64,000 nucleotides of DNA from Gilliamella apis (GCF_030758615.1 NZ_CP132381.1:1364001-1428000); one strand, 5' to 3'. Counted from the stretch's first letter, positions 25,627 to 36,548 are shown. Numbers and translations are program-made. Notes: generated by a model from the sequence alone, not told the origin.

Positions 25627-26466
25627 ATGAGTAAAATTGATGTAGATAAAGTGACTATTCTGCTATGGATAGGTAATAATTTTTCTTCAGAGAAAAAATA
25701 CAAACAATATTTTGAACAGAATGAAAATATACCAATTAATGATTTCCTTACACCATCATGCTTATTCTGTGCTGATATAGGTGATGTAGTGTATATGTCA
25801 GAGCAGCTTATTATGCCTGACAGGTTTTCTACACCTCAAGATATCAATTCGATTATTGATAAAATAGAAGTAAATGAAGGTGAAAAGAAAAAGATTTATG
25901 AACAATGTATTAAATTAGGTATCACAACGGCTAATTCTGTATTTTGGTATATAAATAATGATCCAATGTTAAATCTAGAGGTCAAGAAACCCTATAAAGA
26001 AAATTATAACGGACTTAAGTATATAGGTGAATTTAGTGCTGAGACTAAATACCAATCTCAATTTAATAAAGATCTATCATCGGATCAATATTTATGGATA
26101 GGGTCAAATTTTATGACAGTTGAAAAATATGAGGAATATTTTGAACTGGATTATACTACTGAGGAATTAGATAGCCCTGAGTATAAGATTTGTGGTTTTT
26201 GTAAAGATATAGGCACTAATTGGTATGATGAAGATTTTATCGGATATCCTGAACCATTGAAAAAAGAGATTGATGTTGGAGAACTGATTGATAAATTAAT
26301 TTCACCAGGAATAGATTGTAGACAGAAAATTATAGATCAATGTTATAAAATGGGCATAACCAAAGCAAATGCTTTAGTTTGGTATAAAGCAAGTGAAGCG
26401 GTACTTAAAAAACCTTATAAAGAAAATTATAATGGTCTTAAGTATATAGGAATATTTAAATTTTGA
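25627..26466 (+). CDS. Double-domain Imm22-like immunity protein
   Basis: 279 residues built of two copies of one domain. Repeat 1 (about 10-136) has LLWIGNNFSSEKKYKQYFE, then CLFCADIGDV, a helix of CIKLGITTANSVFWY, and ends KKPYKENYNGLKYIGEF. Repeat 2 (about 152-279) has YLWIGSNFMTVEKYEEYFE, KICGFCKDIG, CYKMGITKANALVWY, and the same KKPYKENYNGLKYIG. The WIG-x-F...YF pattern is that of immunity protein 22. Start ATG follows AAAGGATTATC. A terminator follows. No toxin partner is adjacent. Confidence 0.75.
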   Translation: MSKIDVDKVTILLWIGNNFSSEKKYKQYFEQNENIPINDFLTPSCLFCADIGDVVYMSEQLIMPDRFSTPQDINSIIDKIEVNEGEKKKIYEQCIKLGITTANSVFWYINNDPMLNLEVKKPYKENYNGLKYIGEFSAETKYQSQFNKDLSSDQYLWIGSNFMTVEKYEEYFELDYTTEELDSPEYKICGFCKDIGTNWYDEDFIGYPEPLKKEIDVGELIDKLISPGIDCRQKIIDQCYKMGITKANALVWYKASEAVLKKPYKENYNGLKYIGIFKF

Positions 26467-26511
26467 GATCAATATAAAGATAGTAATAAACTTTGTAATA
26501 ATCTGCCATAT

Positions 26512-26544
26512 AAGCCTGAATTTCATTATTCAGGCTTTTTTTGA
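26512..26544 (+). terminator. Terminator after the double Imm22-like gene
   Basis: AAGCCTGAA (26512-26520) pairs with TTCAGGCTT (26529-26537) around an 8-nt loop, followed by TTTTT. Confidence 0.85.
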
Positions 26545-26741
26545 CACAAGTAAAACTTTTTGCTTTGATTTCATTTATCAGCGCCGGTCAAATTAAATGT
26601 TCATATCTAAAGAATTATATAAGATGGGTAAAATGTAAATAGCATGTCCATGCTTGTTGTGAGATAACCAATATTGAAAATAGAATGCATCTCGATTTAA
26701 CTAAATCAGAGGTGACTGACTCTTTATTAGGGTCAGAGAAT

Positions 26742-27155
26742 ATGGATAATATAAAATTATTAAATGTACAATCACTCGATTCGCATAAAAGACTTGAATA
26801 CTTAATTAGAAAAGTAGCAGATTTTGAATTAATTTGGAGCAGTTATGGAGATAATGGCTGGTTACTATTATCTGATGAAAATGGTAGAAGAATAACACCT
26901 TTTTGGCCTGAAAAAGAATTTGTTAATGAATACAATATAACTCATAAATATGACTATTTTGCTAAAAAAATGGATTTATATTATTTTTTAGACAAATGGA
27001 TAAATGGATTAGCAAAAGATAAAATTGATATAGTCCTTTTTCCGGTAAAGGAAAAAGAGAGTATTATCATTTCTCCTTTGCAATTAAAAGCGCTAATAGA
27101 AAACGAATTAGAACAATATTCCATTCAAGAGTTTGACTATGATGTAGTAATTTAA
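26742..27155 (+). CDS. DUF2750-family protein
   Basis: About 137 residues. The WSSYGDNGWLLLSDENGRR segment followed by PFWPEKEFVNEY is the DUF2750 signature (a Tyr-x-Asp-x-Gly-Trp turn and a Trp-Pro-x-Lys-Glu motif). The family is of unknown biochemical function, often found next to toxins or in immunity arrays. The frame is open from ATG 26685, but the ATG at 26742 gives a family-typical start. Neither has a strong ribosome site, so the start is uncertain. Confidence 0.7.
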   Translation: MDNIKLLNVQSLDSHKRLEYLIRKVADFELIWSSYGDNGWLLLSDENGRRITPFWPEKEFVNEYNITHKYDYFAKKMDLYYFLDKWINGLAKDKIDIVLFPVKEKESIIISPLQLKALIENELEQYSIQEFDYDVVI

Positions 27156-27295
27156 AGAGGTTTTGAAAAGTATAAGAGAGTATACATTGTTCATAAATCA
27201 ATTATTAATGAAGATATAGAACTAAATTAGAAATCTAAGAAATAAAATTAAATTTTTGATAATTTTTATCATGTAATGTCAGTAAGAAAAGCAAT

Positions 27296-27655
27296 ATGGA
27301 TAAACGGATAAAGCTTGAGAAATATATTTTGAATGAATTTCAAGCGAAAGATAGTCAGACATTTTTATATCAACTGCATGAAAATTCTTATTTTGATAAA
27401 GAAAAATTTTCAATATTGTTAAATATTTGTCATAGTTTGGCAAAAGCGTATGGTGAATTTGGTAAAACTGATAACTATAATGATGTGATTAAAGGTCTAT
27501 TCGTTATTTTCGAACATACACTTTTTTTATTATTTACTCATTTTGTTGAACATGATTTCTTTACAATTAGTAATTACGGTAAAGATTTCAAAGCCAGAGA
27601 TGTATCAGCATATTATTCGCAAATTAGGGAAATAACTCAAAAAATTATTTTATAA
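27296..27655 (+). CDS. Unrecognised helical protein (119 aa) of the immunity array
   Basis: MDKRIKLEKYILNEFQAKDS begins a helical, soluble protein with an aromatic-rich centre (IFEHTLFLLFTHFVEHDFF). Starts after AGAAAAGCAAT without a clear ribosome site. No family recognised. Its size and location suggest an orphan immunity protein. Confidence 0.55.
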   Translation: MDKRIKLEKYILNEFQAKDSQTFLYQLHENSYFDKEKFSILLNICHSLAKAYGEFGKTDNYNDVIKGLFVIFEHTLFLLFTHFVEHDFFTISNYGKDFKARDVSAYYSQIREITQKIIL

Positions 27656-27786
27656 TTGGATCATACTTAGCTACTCACTTTAGTCATTCTAATGACTATT
27701 TAATTAGTTCCATCTAGATTCTAATTCAATTAAATCATCGTATTGATAATCAATTATGTTTATTCCTTACTCTGTATGTTTGATTG

Positions 27787-27948
27787 GAGGATGAAACTAT
27801 TGTTGATAGTGTTAGGTACTGGACTACTCAAGTAGCAGTTGCTTTTCGCGACGAATGATTGAGGAAAGGCCTTAATATATCACTAAAATCGAATGATATT
27901 GATATTAAGGGCGCTACTGAAATGGCTTTAAATATTTTAGAAGATTAA
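27787..27948 (+). pseudogene. Remnant reading frame, probable toxin tail
   Basis: A frame reading EDETIVDSVRYWTTQVAVAF...RDE is cut by TGA (27856-27858) and continues LRKGLNISLKSNDIDIKGA to ALNILED and TAA. There is no start or ribosome site. It lies before the next intact small gene, as other toxin-tail scraps do here. Family unknown. Confidence 0.4.
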
Positions 27949-28126
27949 TAACGTATAAATTAAACAGATAAAATTTTCAATTTATAAATCAATATAATTA
28001 TAAAATTATTGTTAATGAGATTAATGAAAATAGGTTGCTAAAAAATCAATATATTATGTGAGATAAAGATATATGAGTAAGCTTCTATAATATAGGTATT
28101 CATGTATGATGTTTTAAGGAGCAAAA

Positions 28127-28762
28127 ATGTCGGTGACAGCTGAATTAAGAAAATTGTTTGAATTTGAATTGTATAATTATTTAAAGGAAAACATCATATA
28201 TAGCCCAAATATCAAATGTTTAAAAACGGAAATATCCATAAAAAAAACAAAAGATAATCAAGCAAGTGGCCGTATAGGTTTCAGGTTTTTAAATAATGCT
28301 CAGGGATACTGTCTCAGTACAAGTGTTGATTCTCCAGAATTAATTGTTTTTTTTAATAAAATAAATCCACCATATAGATCAAATAACCCCGAAGGTGTCG
28401 TTTATGCAATGAATACTTCAATGGAGATTGGTTTTAAATCATTCGCTCCTAATTTGGGTGGTAATGTAGATTTACCCAGAAGTGAAGAAGAAAGAAAAAA
28501 AACTTGTGAATGGATTTTTACTAAGGTGAGAGATATTTATTTGCCAAGAGCTATCAATCTTATTGAGTTAAAGCCTGAAACGATAAAAGATATCATATTA
28601 TTCCCAGACTATTATGCTTATCCTTTTTTGACAATTTTATACCTAAGCAAAAAATATAATAGGTCTTTAACAGATAAAGAGATGGAGTTGATATTTAGTA
28701 AAAGAAAAAGAATATTAGGCAACAAATTGTTTGATAAAAAACTCTTAGAGATATATCTATAA
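28127..28762 (+). CDS. Unrecognised 211-aa protein of the immunity array
   Basis: Soluble protein starting MSVTAELRKLFEFELYNYLK with a strong ribosome site (AAGGAG, 5 bases before ATG). It has a beta-rich middle (GRIGFRFLNNAQGYCLSTSV) and a basic helical end with KRKRILGNKLFDKK. No known family or catalytic motif seen. The good translation signal suggests it is expressed. Confidence 0.6.
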   Translation: MSVTAELRKLFEFELYNYLKENIIYSPNIKCLKTEISIKKTKDNQASGRIGFRFLNNAQGYCLSTSVDSPELIVFFNKINPPYRSNNPEGVVYAMNTSMEIGFKSFAPNLGGNVDLPRSEEERKKTCEWIFTKVRDIYLPRAINLIELKPETIKDIILFPDYYAYPFLTILYLSKKYNRSLTDKEMELIFSKRKRILGNKLFDKKLLEIYL

Positions 28763-28874
28763 AAAATCGATACTATTTCTTTGATGTTTGTACATTAATT
28801 TGGGTGTTTTTATCTTCTGATTTATAATGTTTACTCACATTTTTTGAATAAAAGAAATATTTTTGGGGTTATTT

Positions 28875-29291
28875 ATGGAGTGGACTGGTTCTTGGAACTC
28901 TTTTTATTCAACTAAACCTATAAATGTTGTTTTCTCCGAATGGAGAAAAAAAATGATAGCTATTAACTACAAAAGTTATTATAACCTTTGGATGGGAGAC
29001 GAGTGGTTATTTAGTTATAAGAATAATGAAATGCTTGAATATCACTATGAGAATGGTTATAACATTGATATGCAAGGTGAAGGCTGTGTAACGATAGAAG
29101 CTAAAAAAGTTTCATTGAACGCGGTTGCAACTTTGATTGAATTTGAAAGGGAAACGAATTTCGAACCTTACAATATTAATCTACATCTTAAAGACTTATA
29201 CTACTATGTTCTAGTTCTACCAGAGGAATTGGAAAATTCGGAATTTAGTCGTAAGCTACACGAATTATTTATTAGTGTACTTAAAGTATAA
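28875..29291 (+). CDS. Unrecognised immunity-type protein (138 aa)
   Basis: Starts MEWTGSWNSFYSTKPINVVF at ATG 28875 with GGGG six bases upstream; an in-frame TTG lies four codons earlier. Tryptophan-rich N-terminus, YYNLWMGDEWLFSYKNNEML in the middle and EGCVTIEAKKVSL after it. Single soluble domain. It is the last gene of the array before a 466-base gap. Family not recognised. Confidence 0.6.
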   Translation: MEWTGSWNSFYSTKPINVVFSEWRKKMIAINYKSYYNLWMGDEWLFSYKNNEMLEYHYENGYNIDMQGEGCVTIEAKKVSLNAVATLIEFERETNFEPYNINLHLKDLYYYVLVLPEELENSEFSRKLHELFISVLKV

Positions 29292-29757
29292 AATTAACTT
29301 AGTAAATATGAAGGATTTTTCGTATTTTATCATTTATTTAATTTGAGGAAATAACATCTTTTTATCTATTTGATTCGTAATCATTTACGATAACTAGCTA
29401 TGAGGGGGGTATTTAATAATATCTACTCACTTTTCTTTAAATTATCAATTAATAGCGGTTATTTTATCTGTTAGGGAATTATTTGTTTAATAAATAGATT
29501 TTTATTTTTATTAAAATAGAAAAATAATAGCTATCATGTTTAAATTTTTACCAAAATGATGTATTCATAATTTTAATTTAAAAAGTTTTAGTTTGTATAT
29601 ATTGTTATATTTGTTATAAACGAGCATTATTTAGCTTTAGATAGGCTAAAGTGTATCATTTAACAATCATGGTTTAGATAAATAATCAATATGCCACCAA
29701 CATGCAGTAATGGTCACTGTTAATATCTCAAATTTGCATTGATAAAATAATTCGACT
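29292..29757. other. A/T-rich gap closing the immunity array
   Basis: No convincing coding frame, RNA or protein remnant. It separates the plus-strand array from the minus-strand core genes priC-yfbV. Confidence 0.5.
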
Positions 29758-30264
29758 TTAATCGAAGACCTCATTTTCCATATCTAACTCAATCTTTTTT
29801 ATTGCTTGTTCACAACGATATATCCGATTATCTAATGCTGCTATTTTTGTATAATCAATAGCCTCAGGCGATAGTTCTAATTCATATTTCATCTCTTGCA
29901 ATCGTCGCAGATAATCTAAATGTCTGGAATGTTTTTCTGCAACGGTTTCTTGAATTACATAACTTGTTGGTTGCTTGCGTAAATGTACAGTAGCAAGCTC
30001 ACGACTTAGTGCAGTAATTTGGTCAATAAGTTTTTCCGATAAGAATTCAATTTGACTCATTTTTTCGGTTAAAGCTGCATCACAGAGAGAATGATAAGTA
30101 AGCTTTATCTTATCGATATAAAATTGAAAATCGACCTCAATCTTACTGCTATTAAACAGATGTTCATCAAAATAGTGTTCTTGATAAGTGGGTTGATCAG
30201 ATAGGTTGATCTGTTGCTCAAGTTGATTTATCTGATCTTTTAATTTTTCCAAAAAATTCTGCAT
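29758..30264 (-). CDS. priC: Primosomal replication protein N'' (PriC)
   Basis: Helps reload DnaB at stalled forks in the PriA-independent or PriA/PriC restart route. About 168 residues (E. coli 175). The start MQNFLEKLKDQINQLEQQ aligns with the E. coli start. Family features are FDEHLF, a helical core, and HLDYLRRLQEMKYELE followed by EQAIKKIE. I start at ATG 30264; the open frame runs 15 codons farther and overlaps yfbV. The protein is divergent and all-helical, so the call rests on the order of these motifs. Confidence 0.78.
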   Translation of the reverse strand: MQNFLEKLKDQINQLEQQINLSDQPTYQEHYFDEHLFNSSKIEVDFQFYIDKIKLTYHSLCDAALTEKMSQIEFLSEKLIDQITALSRELATVHLRKQPTSYVIQETVAEKHSRHLDYLRRLQEMKYELELSPEAIDYTKIAALDNRIYRCEQAIKKIELDMENEVFD

Positions 30265-30274
30265 AGATATATTT

Positions 30275-30751
30275 TCATGGTTGGTTAGATGTATCATCAT
30301 CTTGTCCAAAATAGTTACCTAGATGAATCTTAGATAGATTCATCAATTTCATTAGTGCTTCAAACGTTAATTTTTCATTAGGATTTCGGTTAGGATTGAT
30401 TATTTTTTTTTCGATCAGTTGTGATTTAATTCGGTTATAACCATCAACTAAATATAGTGGTAGTGGTGATTGAGAACGATAGCCTAACCATAATATTCCT
30501 TGAATAGGTAAGCTCAAGGCAAATAGAATAGTAACAATCGTTACTGCTAATTGTGCAGGCAGATAATATTGCCAAACAATTAAGCCAATAATGATTGGTG
30601 GTAATATTTTTTTTGCGGTTTTTATGTGGTTAATAATTTTTAATTCTGGAAATGAATATGAAAGCGCCTTATCTTTGGGGCAAAGATCCATATATGTTTG
30701 ACCTGCCTTAAATTTTTTAACTAAATTCATCTGATTTGGATTCCTCGACAT
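30275..30751 (-). CDS. yfbV: UPF0208 membrane protein YfbV (terminus macrodomain-associated)
   Basis: 158 residues with two membrane segments (KKILPPIIIGLIVWQYYLPA and LAVTIVTILFALSLPIQGI) and the conserved LGYRSQSPLP. It is divergently paired with ackA-pta exactly as in E. coli, which supports the call. In E. coli YfbV affects long-range DNA contacts around Ter. An alternative start seven codons in (ATG 30730) has a better ribosome site, but the longer form aligns with the family. Confidence 0.88.
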   Translation of the reverse strand: MSRNPNQMNLVKKFKAGQTYMDLCPKDKALSYSFPELKIINHIKTAKKILPPIIIGLIVWQYYLPAQLAVTIVTILFALSLPIQGILWLGYRSQSPLPLYLVDGYNRIKSQLIEKKIINPNRNPNEKLTFEALMKLMNLSKIHLGNYFGQDDDTSNQP

Positions 30752-30923
30752 TCACATTTTAATGTCTTAAAATAGTGTCATTCAAATTGGGGGCTCTCTT
30801 TATTTTATCTTAAAAACCAAGATATCAGAAGTCGCCTTGTATATCACATTGATTATTTAATCATGTGTAGAGTTACCAATTTTGATTGGTATATATCTTT
30901 TTATTCAATTTATAGGAATTACT

Positions 30924-32129
30924 ATGTCATCAAGTAATAACGCTCTTGTTCTGAATTGTGGAAGTTCATCTTTAAAATTTGCAATCATAAACCCTGAAAA
31001 TGGTGATGAATTTTTATCTGGCTTAGCTGAATGTTTTCACCTTCCTGATGCTCGTATTAAATGGAAATTAGATGGTGAAAAGAAAGAAGCTTCTTTAGGT
31101 GCTGGTGCAGCGCATAGCGAAGCAATCCGTTTTATTGTTAACAGTATTTTTCCACAAAAACCAGAATTATTGGATAGTATTAAATCAATTGGACACCGTA
31201 TTGTTCATGGCGGTGAGAAATATACCCAATCAGTTGTAATTGATGATTCAGTATTAAAAGGAATTGAAGAAGCAGCGGCTTTCGCACCTTTACATAATCC
31301 TGCGCATTTAATTGGTATTCGTGAAGCTTATGCCGCTTTTCCTCATTTAAAAGATAAAAACGTCGCAGTATTCGATACCGCATTCCATACTACAATGCCT
31401 AAAGAAGCATATTTATATGCAATCCCTAATGAATTATATACTAAACATGGTATTCGTCGTTATGGTGCTCATGGTACAAGCCATTATTATGTTAGCCGTG
31501 AAGCAGCTAAATTATTAAATAAACCAGTTGAAGAAACTAACGTGATCACTTGTCACTTAGGTAATGGTGCCTCTATTACTGCGGTTAAAAATGGTAAATG
31601 TGTTGAAACTTCAATGGGGTTAACGCCACTTGAAGGCCTAGTTATGGGTACACGTAGTGGTGATATTGATCCTGCTATTATGTTCTTCTTACATGACAAC
31701 TTAAAAATGTCTGTTGCTGATATTAACAACTTATTAAATAAAAAATCTGGTTTACTAGGTTTAACGGGTGTTAGCAGTGATTGTCGTTATGTAACCGATA
31801 ATTACGATAAAGATGAAAATGCAAAAAATGCCTTAGATGTTTTTGTTCATCGTTTAGTAAAATACATTGGTGGTTATGCAATGTTATTAGACGGTCGTTT
31901 AGATGCAATCGTATTTACTGGTGGTATCGGTGAAAATTCTGAAGAAGTTCGTCGTATGGCTTTACAAAAATTAAGCTTACTTGGTATTGAACTTGATCAA
32001 GAACGCAACTTAGCGGCTCGTTTTGGTAAAGGCGGTACAATTACTAAAGATGGTTCAGTAATCGCGATGGTAATTCCAACCAATGAAGAACTCGTCATTG
32101 CCCAAGATGCTGCACGTTTAACAGCTTAA
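30924..32129 (+). CDS. ackA: Acetate kinase
   Basis: Converts acetyl phosphate and ADP to acetate and ATP; central to overflow/fermentative energy gain. The 401 residues match the family. Motifs: [13 protein letters not shown] at the N-terminus, the [13 protein letters not shown] region, [35 protein letters not shown] and [13 protein letters not shown]. Start ATG 30924 follows AGGAATT; the frame's 14 upstream codons are not part of the family. Followed by pta after a hairpin. Confidence 0.97.
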   Translation: MSSSNNALVLNCGSSSLKFAIINPENGDEFLSGLAECFHLPDARIKWKLDGEKKEASLGAGAAHSEAIRFIVNSIFPQKPELLDSIKSIGHRIVHGGEKYTQSVVIDDSVLKGIEEAAAFAPLHNPAHLIGIREAYAAFPHLKDKNVAVFDTAFHTTMPKEAYLYAIPNELYTKHGIRRYGAHGTSHYYVSREAAKLLNKPVEETNVITCHLGNGASITAVKNGKCVETSMGLTPLEGLVMGTRSGDIDPAIMFFLHDNLKMSVADINNLLNKKSGLLGLTGVSSDCRYVTDNYDKDENAKNALDVFVHRLVKYIGGYAMLLDGRLDAIVFTGGIGENSEEVRRMALQKLSLLGIELDQERNLAARFGKGGTITKDGSVIAMVIPTNEELVIAQDAARLTA

Positions 32130-32138
32130 AAGTTTTTA

Positions 32139-32166
32139 AAACCGCCTATAAGGCGGTTTGTTTTTT
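32139..32166 (+). terminator. Intergenic terminator/attenuator between ackA and pta
   Basis: AAACCGCCT (32139-32147) pairs with AGGCGGTTT (32151-32159) around a 3-nt loop, then GTTTTTT. It could partly end ackA messages or stabilise their 3' end while leaving pta readable. Confidence 0.75.
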
Positions 32167-32198
32167 GGATTTAATAAAGAATTAAGAGGAAACAAATT

Positions 32199-34349
32199 AT
32201 GTCTCGTACCATTATGCTGATTCCAACAGGTACCAATGTTGGTTTAACAGGTGTAAGTCTAGGTGTTATTCGAGCGATGGAGCGTCAAGGTATTAATTTA
32301 AATGTATTTAAACCAGTTGCGCAACCAAGAGCAGGTGGCGATGCCCCTGATAATACAACTACTTTAGTTAGCACTAACACATCAATTCCTACGTTAAAAC
32401 CGTTAAAAATGAGTCATGTTGAAAACCTATTAGGTTTAAATCAACAAGATGTATTAATGGAAGAAATTGTTGCGCTGTATGCTGAAAATACCAAAGGTGC
32501 TGATGTTGTCTTAGTTGAAGGTATTGTACCGACAACTGATTATCCTTTTGCTAATGAATTAAATAATAACATCGCTAAAACACTTGGCGCTGAAATTATT
32601 TTTGTTGTAAATATGGGTAAAGATAATCCAGAACAGTTAAAAGATCGTATTGAGATTGCGCGTTCTAATTTTGGTGGCATTAAAAATGATAAGATTATTG
32701 GTGTCATTGTTAATAAAGTCAATGCTCCAGTTGAAGAGCAAAACCTTGCTCGTCCTGATGTGGCCGAAATTTATCATACGCCAAAATTTGATAATAAAAA
32801 AATCACTATTAAGGATTTAAGCGAACATAGTCCGTTACCAGTTCTTGGCTGTATTCCTTGGAATATTGATTTAAGTGCTTGCCGAGCAATCGATATTGCT
32901 AAACATTTTGACGCAAAAATTATTAATGAAGGTGCAATAAAAAATCGCCGAATTAAACATGTTTCTTTCTGTTCTCGCAGCGTTCAAAATATCATCAATC
33001 ACCTCCAACCTAATGCGCTTTTAGTGACTTCAGCCGACCGCGCTGATGTATTGGTTACTATTAGTTTAGCTGCGATGAACGGTGTTGCCATTGGTGGGGT
33101 ATTACTAACTGGTGGTTACGATATTGATGAAAAAGTGTATAAGTTATGTCAACCAGCATTTGATACTGGTTTACCAGTATTTACGGTTAAAACAAATACA
33201 TTCCAAACTTCAATTAACTTACAACAATTTAATCTAGAAATCCCAGTTGATGACAAAGAGCGTATGGATAATACTCAAAACTTTGTTGCTGACCATATTG
33301 ATGCAAATTGGATTAAATCATTAAATGAAGTTGTAAGTTCTACTCGACGTTTATCTCCACCAGCATTCCGCTATCAATTAACTGAACTTGCTCGTAATGC
33401 GAAAAAAGTTGTGGTATTACCAGAAGGTGACGAACCAAGAACTATCAAAGCTGCTGCAATTTGTGCAGAGCGCAACATTGCAAAATGTGTGCTGATTGGT
33501 AATCCAGATGAAGTTCGTAAAGTGGCTGCATCACAAGGTGTTACGTTAGGCGCCGGTGTTGAAATCGTTGATCCAGATAGTATTCGTGAAAAATATGTAC
33601 CACGTTTAGTCGAATTGCGTAAAAACAAAGGTATGACAGAAGTCATTGCTCGTGAGCAATTAGCGGATAATGTGGTACTTGGTACAATGATGCTTGAAGC
33701 AAACGAAGTTGATGGTTTAGTTTCAGGTGCGGTACACACTACGGCTAATACAATTCGCCCACCATTACAATTAATCAAAACTGCACCAGGAAGCTCACTT
33801 GTATCATCAGTGTTCTTTATGTTAATGCCTGATCAAGTTTATATTTATGGTGACTGTGCAATCAATCCAGATCCAAATGCGCAAGAGCTTGCGGAAATTG
33901 CTATCCAATCTGCTGATACTGCAATTGCCTTTGGTATTGAACCACGCGTTGCAATGATCTCTTATTCAACCGGAAGTTCTGGACAAGGTGCCGATGTTGA
34001 GAAAGTGAAAGAAGCAACTCGAATAGCACAAGAAAAACGCCCTGATCTAATGATCGATGGTCCATTACAATATGATGCTGCCGTTATGCCTGATGTGGCA
34101 AAATCTAAAGCACCAAATTCACAAGTAGCGGGTAAAGCAACCGTATTTATCTTCCCTGATTTAAATACTGGTAACACTACTTACAAAGCGGTACAACGTT
34201 CAGCAGATCTTGTCTCAATTGGTCCTATGTTACAAGGTATGCGTAAACCTGTGAACGACTTATCACGTGGTGCATTGGTAGATGATATTGTTTATACTAT
34301 CGCATTAACAGCTATTCAATCAGCACAAGAACAAAATGCTGCTAAATAG
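32199..34349 (+). CDS. pta: Phosphate acetyltransferase (long, regulated form)
   Basis: Interconverts acetyl-CoA and acetyl phosphate. The 716 residues comprise an N-terminal P-loop-type domain ([20 protein letters not shown]), a central DRTGG-type domain (around 220-330) and the C-terminal catalytic PTA_PTB domain ([11 protein letters not shown]...[19 protein letters not shown]...[15 protein letters not shown]). This is the enterobacterial long form subject to NADH and pyruvate control. Starts after AGAGGAAAC. With ackA it makes the acetate-producing pathway. Confidence 0.96.
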   Translation: MSRTIMLIPTGTNVGLTGVSLGVIRAMERQGINLNVFKPVAQPRAGGDAPDNTTTLVSTNTSIPTLKPLKMSHVENLLGLNQQDVLMEEIVALYAENTKGADVVLVEGIVPTTDYPFANELNNNIAKTLGAEIIFVVNMGKDNPEQLKDRIEIARSNFGGIKNDKIIGVIVNKVNAPVEEQNLARPDVAEIYHTPKFDNKKITIKDLSEHSPLPVLGCIPWNIDLSACRAIDIAKHFDAKIINEGAIKNRRIKHVSFCSRSVQNIINHLQPNALLVTSADRADVLVTISLAAMNGVAIGGVLLTGGYDIDEKVYKLCQPAFDTGLPVFTVKTNTFQTSINLQQFNLEIPVDDKERMDNTQNFVADHIDANWIKSLNEVVSSTRRLSPPAFRYQLTELARNAKKVVVLPEGDEPRTIKAAAICAERNIAKCVLIGNPDEVRKVAASQGVTLGAGVEIVDPDSIREKYVPRLVELRKNKGMTEVIAREQLADNVVLGTMMLEANEVDGLVSGAVHTTANTIRPPLQLIKTAPGSSLVSSVFFMLMPDQVYIYGDCAINPDPNAQELAEIAIQSADTAIAFGIEPRVAMISYSTGSSGQGADVEKVKEATRIAQEKRPDLMIDGPLQYDAAVMPDVAKSKAPNSQVAGKATVFIFPDLNTGNTTYKAVQRSADLVSIGPMLQGMRKPVNDLSRGALVDDIVYTIALTAIQSAQEQNAAK

Positions 34350-34370
34350 TTAGTATTTATACGGCAATTT

Positions 34371-34403
34371 ATGAGAGGTTATTAATAACCTCTCATTTTT
34401 ATT
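34371..34403 (+). terminator. Terminator after pta
   Basis: ATGAGAGGTT (34371-34380) pairs with AACCTCTCAT (34387-34396), loop ATTAAT, then TTTTATTT. Confidence 0.85.
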
Positions 34404-34889
34404 TCACCTACCAATCCTCTTATTTTTAAATACGGTTTTTTGATTGCAATTCAATAAATGACAAAATACTTTTGGGACTGGTTTTTAGCTCTTTAGGGTT
34501 TATATTTATGTGATATAAATTATATAAATGTGAATTTACTATCTGTTTAAACTATTATCTATAGATAAATTCGAGTTATTTTTGCATTAATAATAACGAA
34601 TTTTAAAGTAACAACATTGAGTTTTGCGATATAGTTCGATTTTTAATGACCTTTATTGAAGTTAAGACGCTATGAATTTTCTTAATAAGCTAAATAATTT
34701 ATACCTCTCTTTGCAAACGGCTATTTTCTCATCTTGATCAATATATTTATGTACAAAATAAGATTATAAATCTTTATGTCATAGTATGAATATACAAAAA
34801 AAATGTTTATACGCTATTTAAGCTTAATAATTAGATGATACAATAGCCACCAATTTTTATATTAGCCCATATTTTAGGAATTAAGATTG
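34404..34889. other. Gene-free upstream region of guaA
   Basis: About 485 bases with no reading frame of note. It presumably holds the guaA promoter, because guaB is not adjacent. A GCAAACGG half resembling half a PurR site occurs near 34714, but the second half is missing. No riboswitch-like structure recognised. Confidence 0.5.
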
Positions 34890-36473
34890 ATGAATAAAGA
34901 CATCCACCAGCAGCGTATATTAATTTTGGATTTTGGCTCACAAGTAACTCAATTAATTGCTCGACGAGTTCGTGAAATCGGTGTTTATTGTGAACTTTGG
35001 CCATGGGATGTTTCGGAAGAAAAAATTAAACAATTTAATCCTAAAGGTATCATTTTATCGGGTGGTCCCGAAAGTACTACCGAGCAAAATAGCCCTCGTG
35101 CACCTGAATATGTATTTAATGCAGGAGTGCCGGTATTAGGTATTTGCTATGGTATGCAAACAATGGCGATCCAGTTAGGTAAGGGCGGAGTCGTTACTGC
35201 ATCTAATCAACGTGAATTTGGTTATGCTAAAGTAGATATTGTTGCAAAATCAAAATTAACAGACGGAATTTTAGATAGCATTAATGATCAAGGTATTAAT
35301 CAGCTTGATGTTTGGATGAGCCATGGTGATAAAGTAACCTCATTACCAGACACATTTAATTTAATCGGTCAAACAGAAACCTGTCCATTTGCAATCATGG
35401 CAAATGATGAAAAACAATTTTATGGTGTACAGTTTCATCCTGAAGTTACTCATACCGTTAAAGGATTTGAATTATTACAACGCTTTGTTATCGATATTTG
35501 TCATTGTGAAAAATTGTGGACACCTTCTTCAATTATTACTGATGCAGTGGCACGTATTAAAGAGAAAGTTGGCCAAGATAAAGTATTGTTAGGCCTATCT
35601 GGTGGTGTTGATTCTTCGGTTACTGCACTATTATTACATCAAGCAATCGGCGATCAGTTAACCTGTGTTTTTGTGGATCATGGTTTATTACGTTTAAATG
35701 AAGCACAACAAGTAATGGACATGTTTGGTGATAAATTTGGTTTAAATATTATCGCGGTTAATGCTGAAGATCGCTTTATGGCGGCATTAAAAGGTGAAGC
35801 AGATCCTGAAGCTAAACGTAAAATCATTGGCCGTGAATTTGTTGCAGTTTTTGACGAAGAAGCAGCAAAACTTAAAGACGTAAAATGGCTAGCTCAAGGG
35901 ACTATTTATCCCGATGTTATTGAATCAGCCGCCGCTGACACAGGTAAAGCGCATGTCATCAAATCTCACCATAATGTTGGTGGTTTACCAGAAGATATGA
36001 AAATGGGCTTAGTTGAACCATTACGTGAATTATTCAAAGATGAAGTGCGTAAAGTTGGTTTAGAACTCGGTTTACCATACGATATGCTATATCGTCATCC
36101 ATTCCCTGGACCAGGTTTAGGTGTACGCGTATTAGGTGAAGTGAAAAAAGAGTACTGTGATTTACTACGACAAGCGGATGCTATCTTTATCGAAGAACTT
36201 TACAAAGCTGAACTATACCACAAAGTTAGTCAAGCGTTTACCGTATTCCTACCGGTACGTTCAGTTGGTGTTATGGGCGATGGTCGTCGCTATGATTGGG
36301 TTGTCTCGTTACGTGCCGTAGAAACCATCGACTTTATGACCGCCCATTGGGCGCATCTTCCATACGACTTTTTAGGAAGAGTATCAAACCGTATCATCAA
36401 CGAAGTTAATGGTATATCACGAGTAGTCTATGATATCAGCGGCAAACCGCCAGCGACTATTGAGTGGGAGTAA
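34890..36473 (+). CDS. guaA: GMP synthase (glutamine-hydrolysing)
   Basis: Amidates XMP to GMP. The 527 residues hold a class-I glutamine amidotransferase domain (Cys nucleophile in GICYGMQT, His and Glu in QFHPEVTHT), an ATP-pyrophosphatase domain with P-loop GLSGGVDSS, and a C-terminal dimerisation domain with [15 protein letters not shown] and the end [10 protein letters not shown] start at ATG 34890; an in-frame TTG lies one codon before, and AGGA lies upstream. Its last codons are the integration site of the following island, and the reading frame is restored by it. Confidence 0.97.
   Translation: MNKDIHQQRILILDFGSQVTQLIARRVREIGVYCELWPWDVSEEKIKQFNPKGIILSGGPESTTEQNSPRAPEYVFNAGVPVLGICYGMQTMAIQLGKGGVVTASNQREFGYAKVDIVAKSKLTDGILDSINDQGINQLDVWMSHGDKVTSLPDTFNLIGQTETCPFAIMANDEKQFYGVQFHPEVTHTVKGFELLQRFVIDICHCEKLWTPSSIITDAVARIKEKVGQDKVLLGLSGGVDSSVTALLLHQAIGDQLTCVFVDHGLLRLNEAQQVMDMFGDKFGLNIIAVNAEDRFMAALKGEADPEAKRKIIGREFVAVFDEEAAKLKDVKWLAQGTIYPDVIESAAADTGKAHVIKSHHNVGGLPEDMKMGLVEPLRELFKDEVRKVGLELGLPYDMLYRHPFPGPGLGVRVLGEVKKEYCDLLRQADAIFIEELYKAELYHKVSQAFTVFLPVRSVGVMGDGRRYDWVVSLRAVETIDFMTAHWAHLPYDFLGRVSNRIINEVNGISRVVYDISGKPPATIEWE
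36459..36472 (+). repeat. Left attachment-site copy in guaA
   Basis: ATTGAGTGGGAGTA, spanning the final codons and stop of guaA. Identical to 40304-40317. Confidence 0.85.
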
Positions 36474-36508
36474 CGTTCTCTTTTTGTTATTAATATAGAT
36501 CAATATCT

Positions 36509-36548
36509 AAAAAGCCAGTGATATCAATTGTATTACTGGCTTTTTAGT
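36509..36548 (+). terminator. Terminator after guaA (element-borne copy)
   Basis: AAAAAGCCAGT (36509-36519) pairs with ACTGGCTTTTT (36535-36545). It resembles, in position and lead-in (AATATCTAAAA), the terminator beyond the right repeat at 40352-40379, so the island carried a replacement guaA end including a terminator. Confidence 0.85.

Noticed and set aside
34404-34889. Purine riboswitch or PurR operator before guaA
   Set aside because: No riboswitch-like conserved core is visible, and only one half of a PurR-like site (GCAAACGG) is present.
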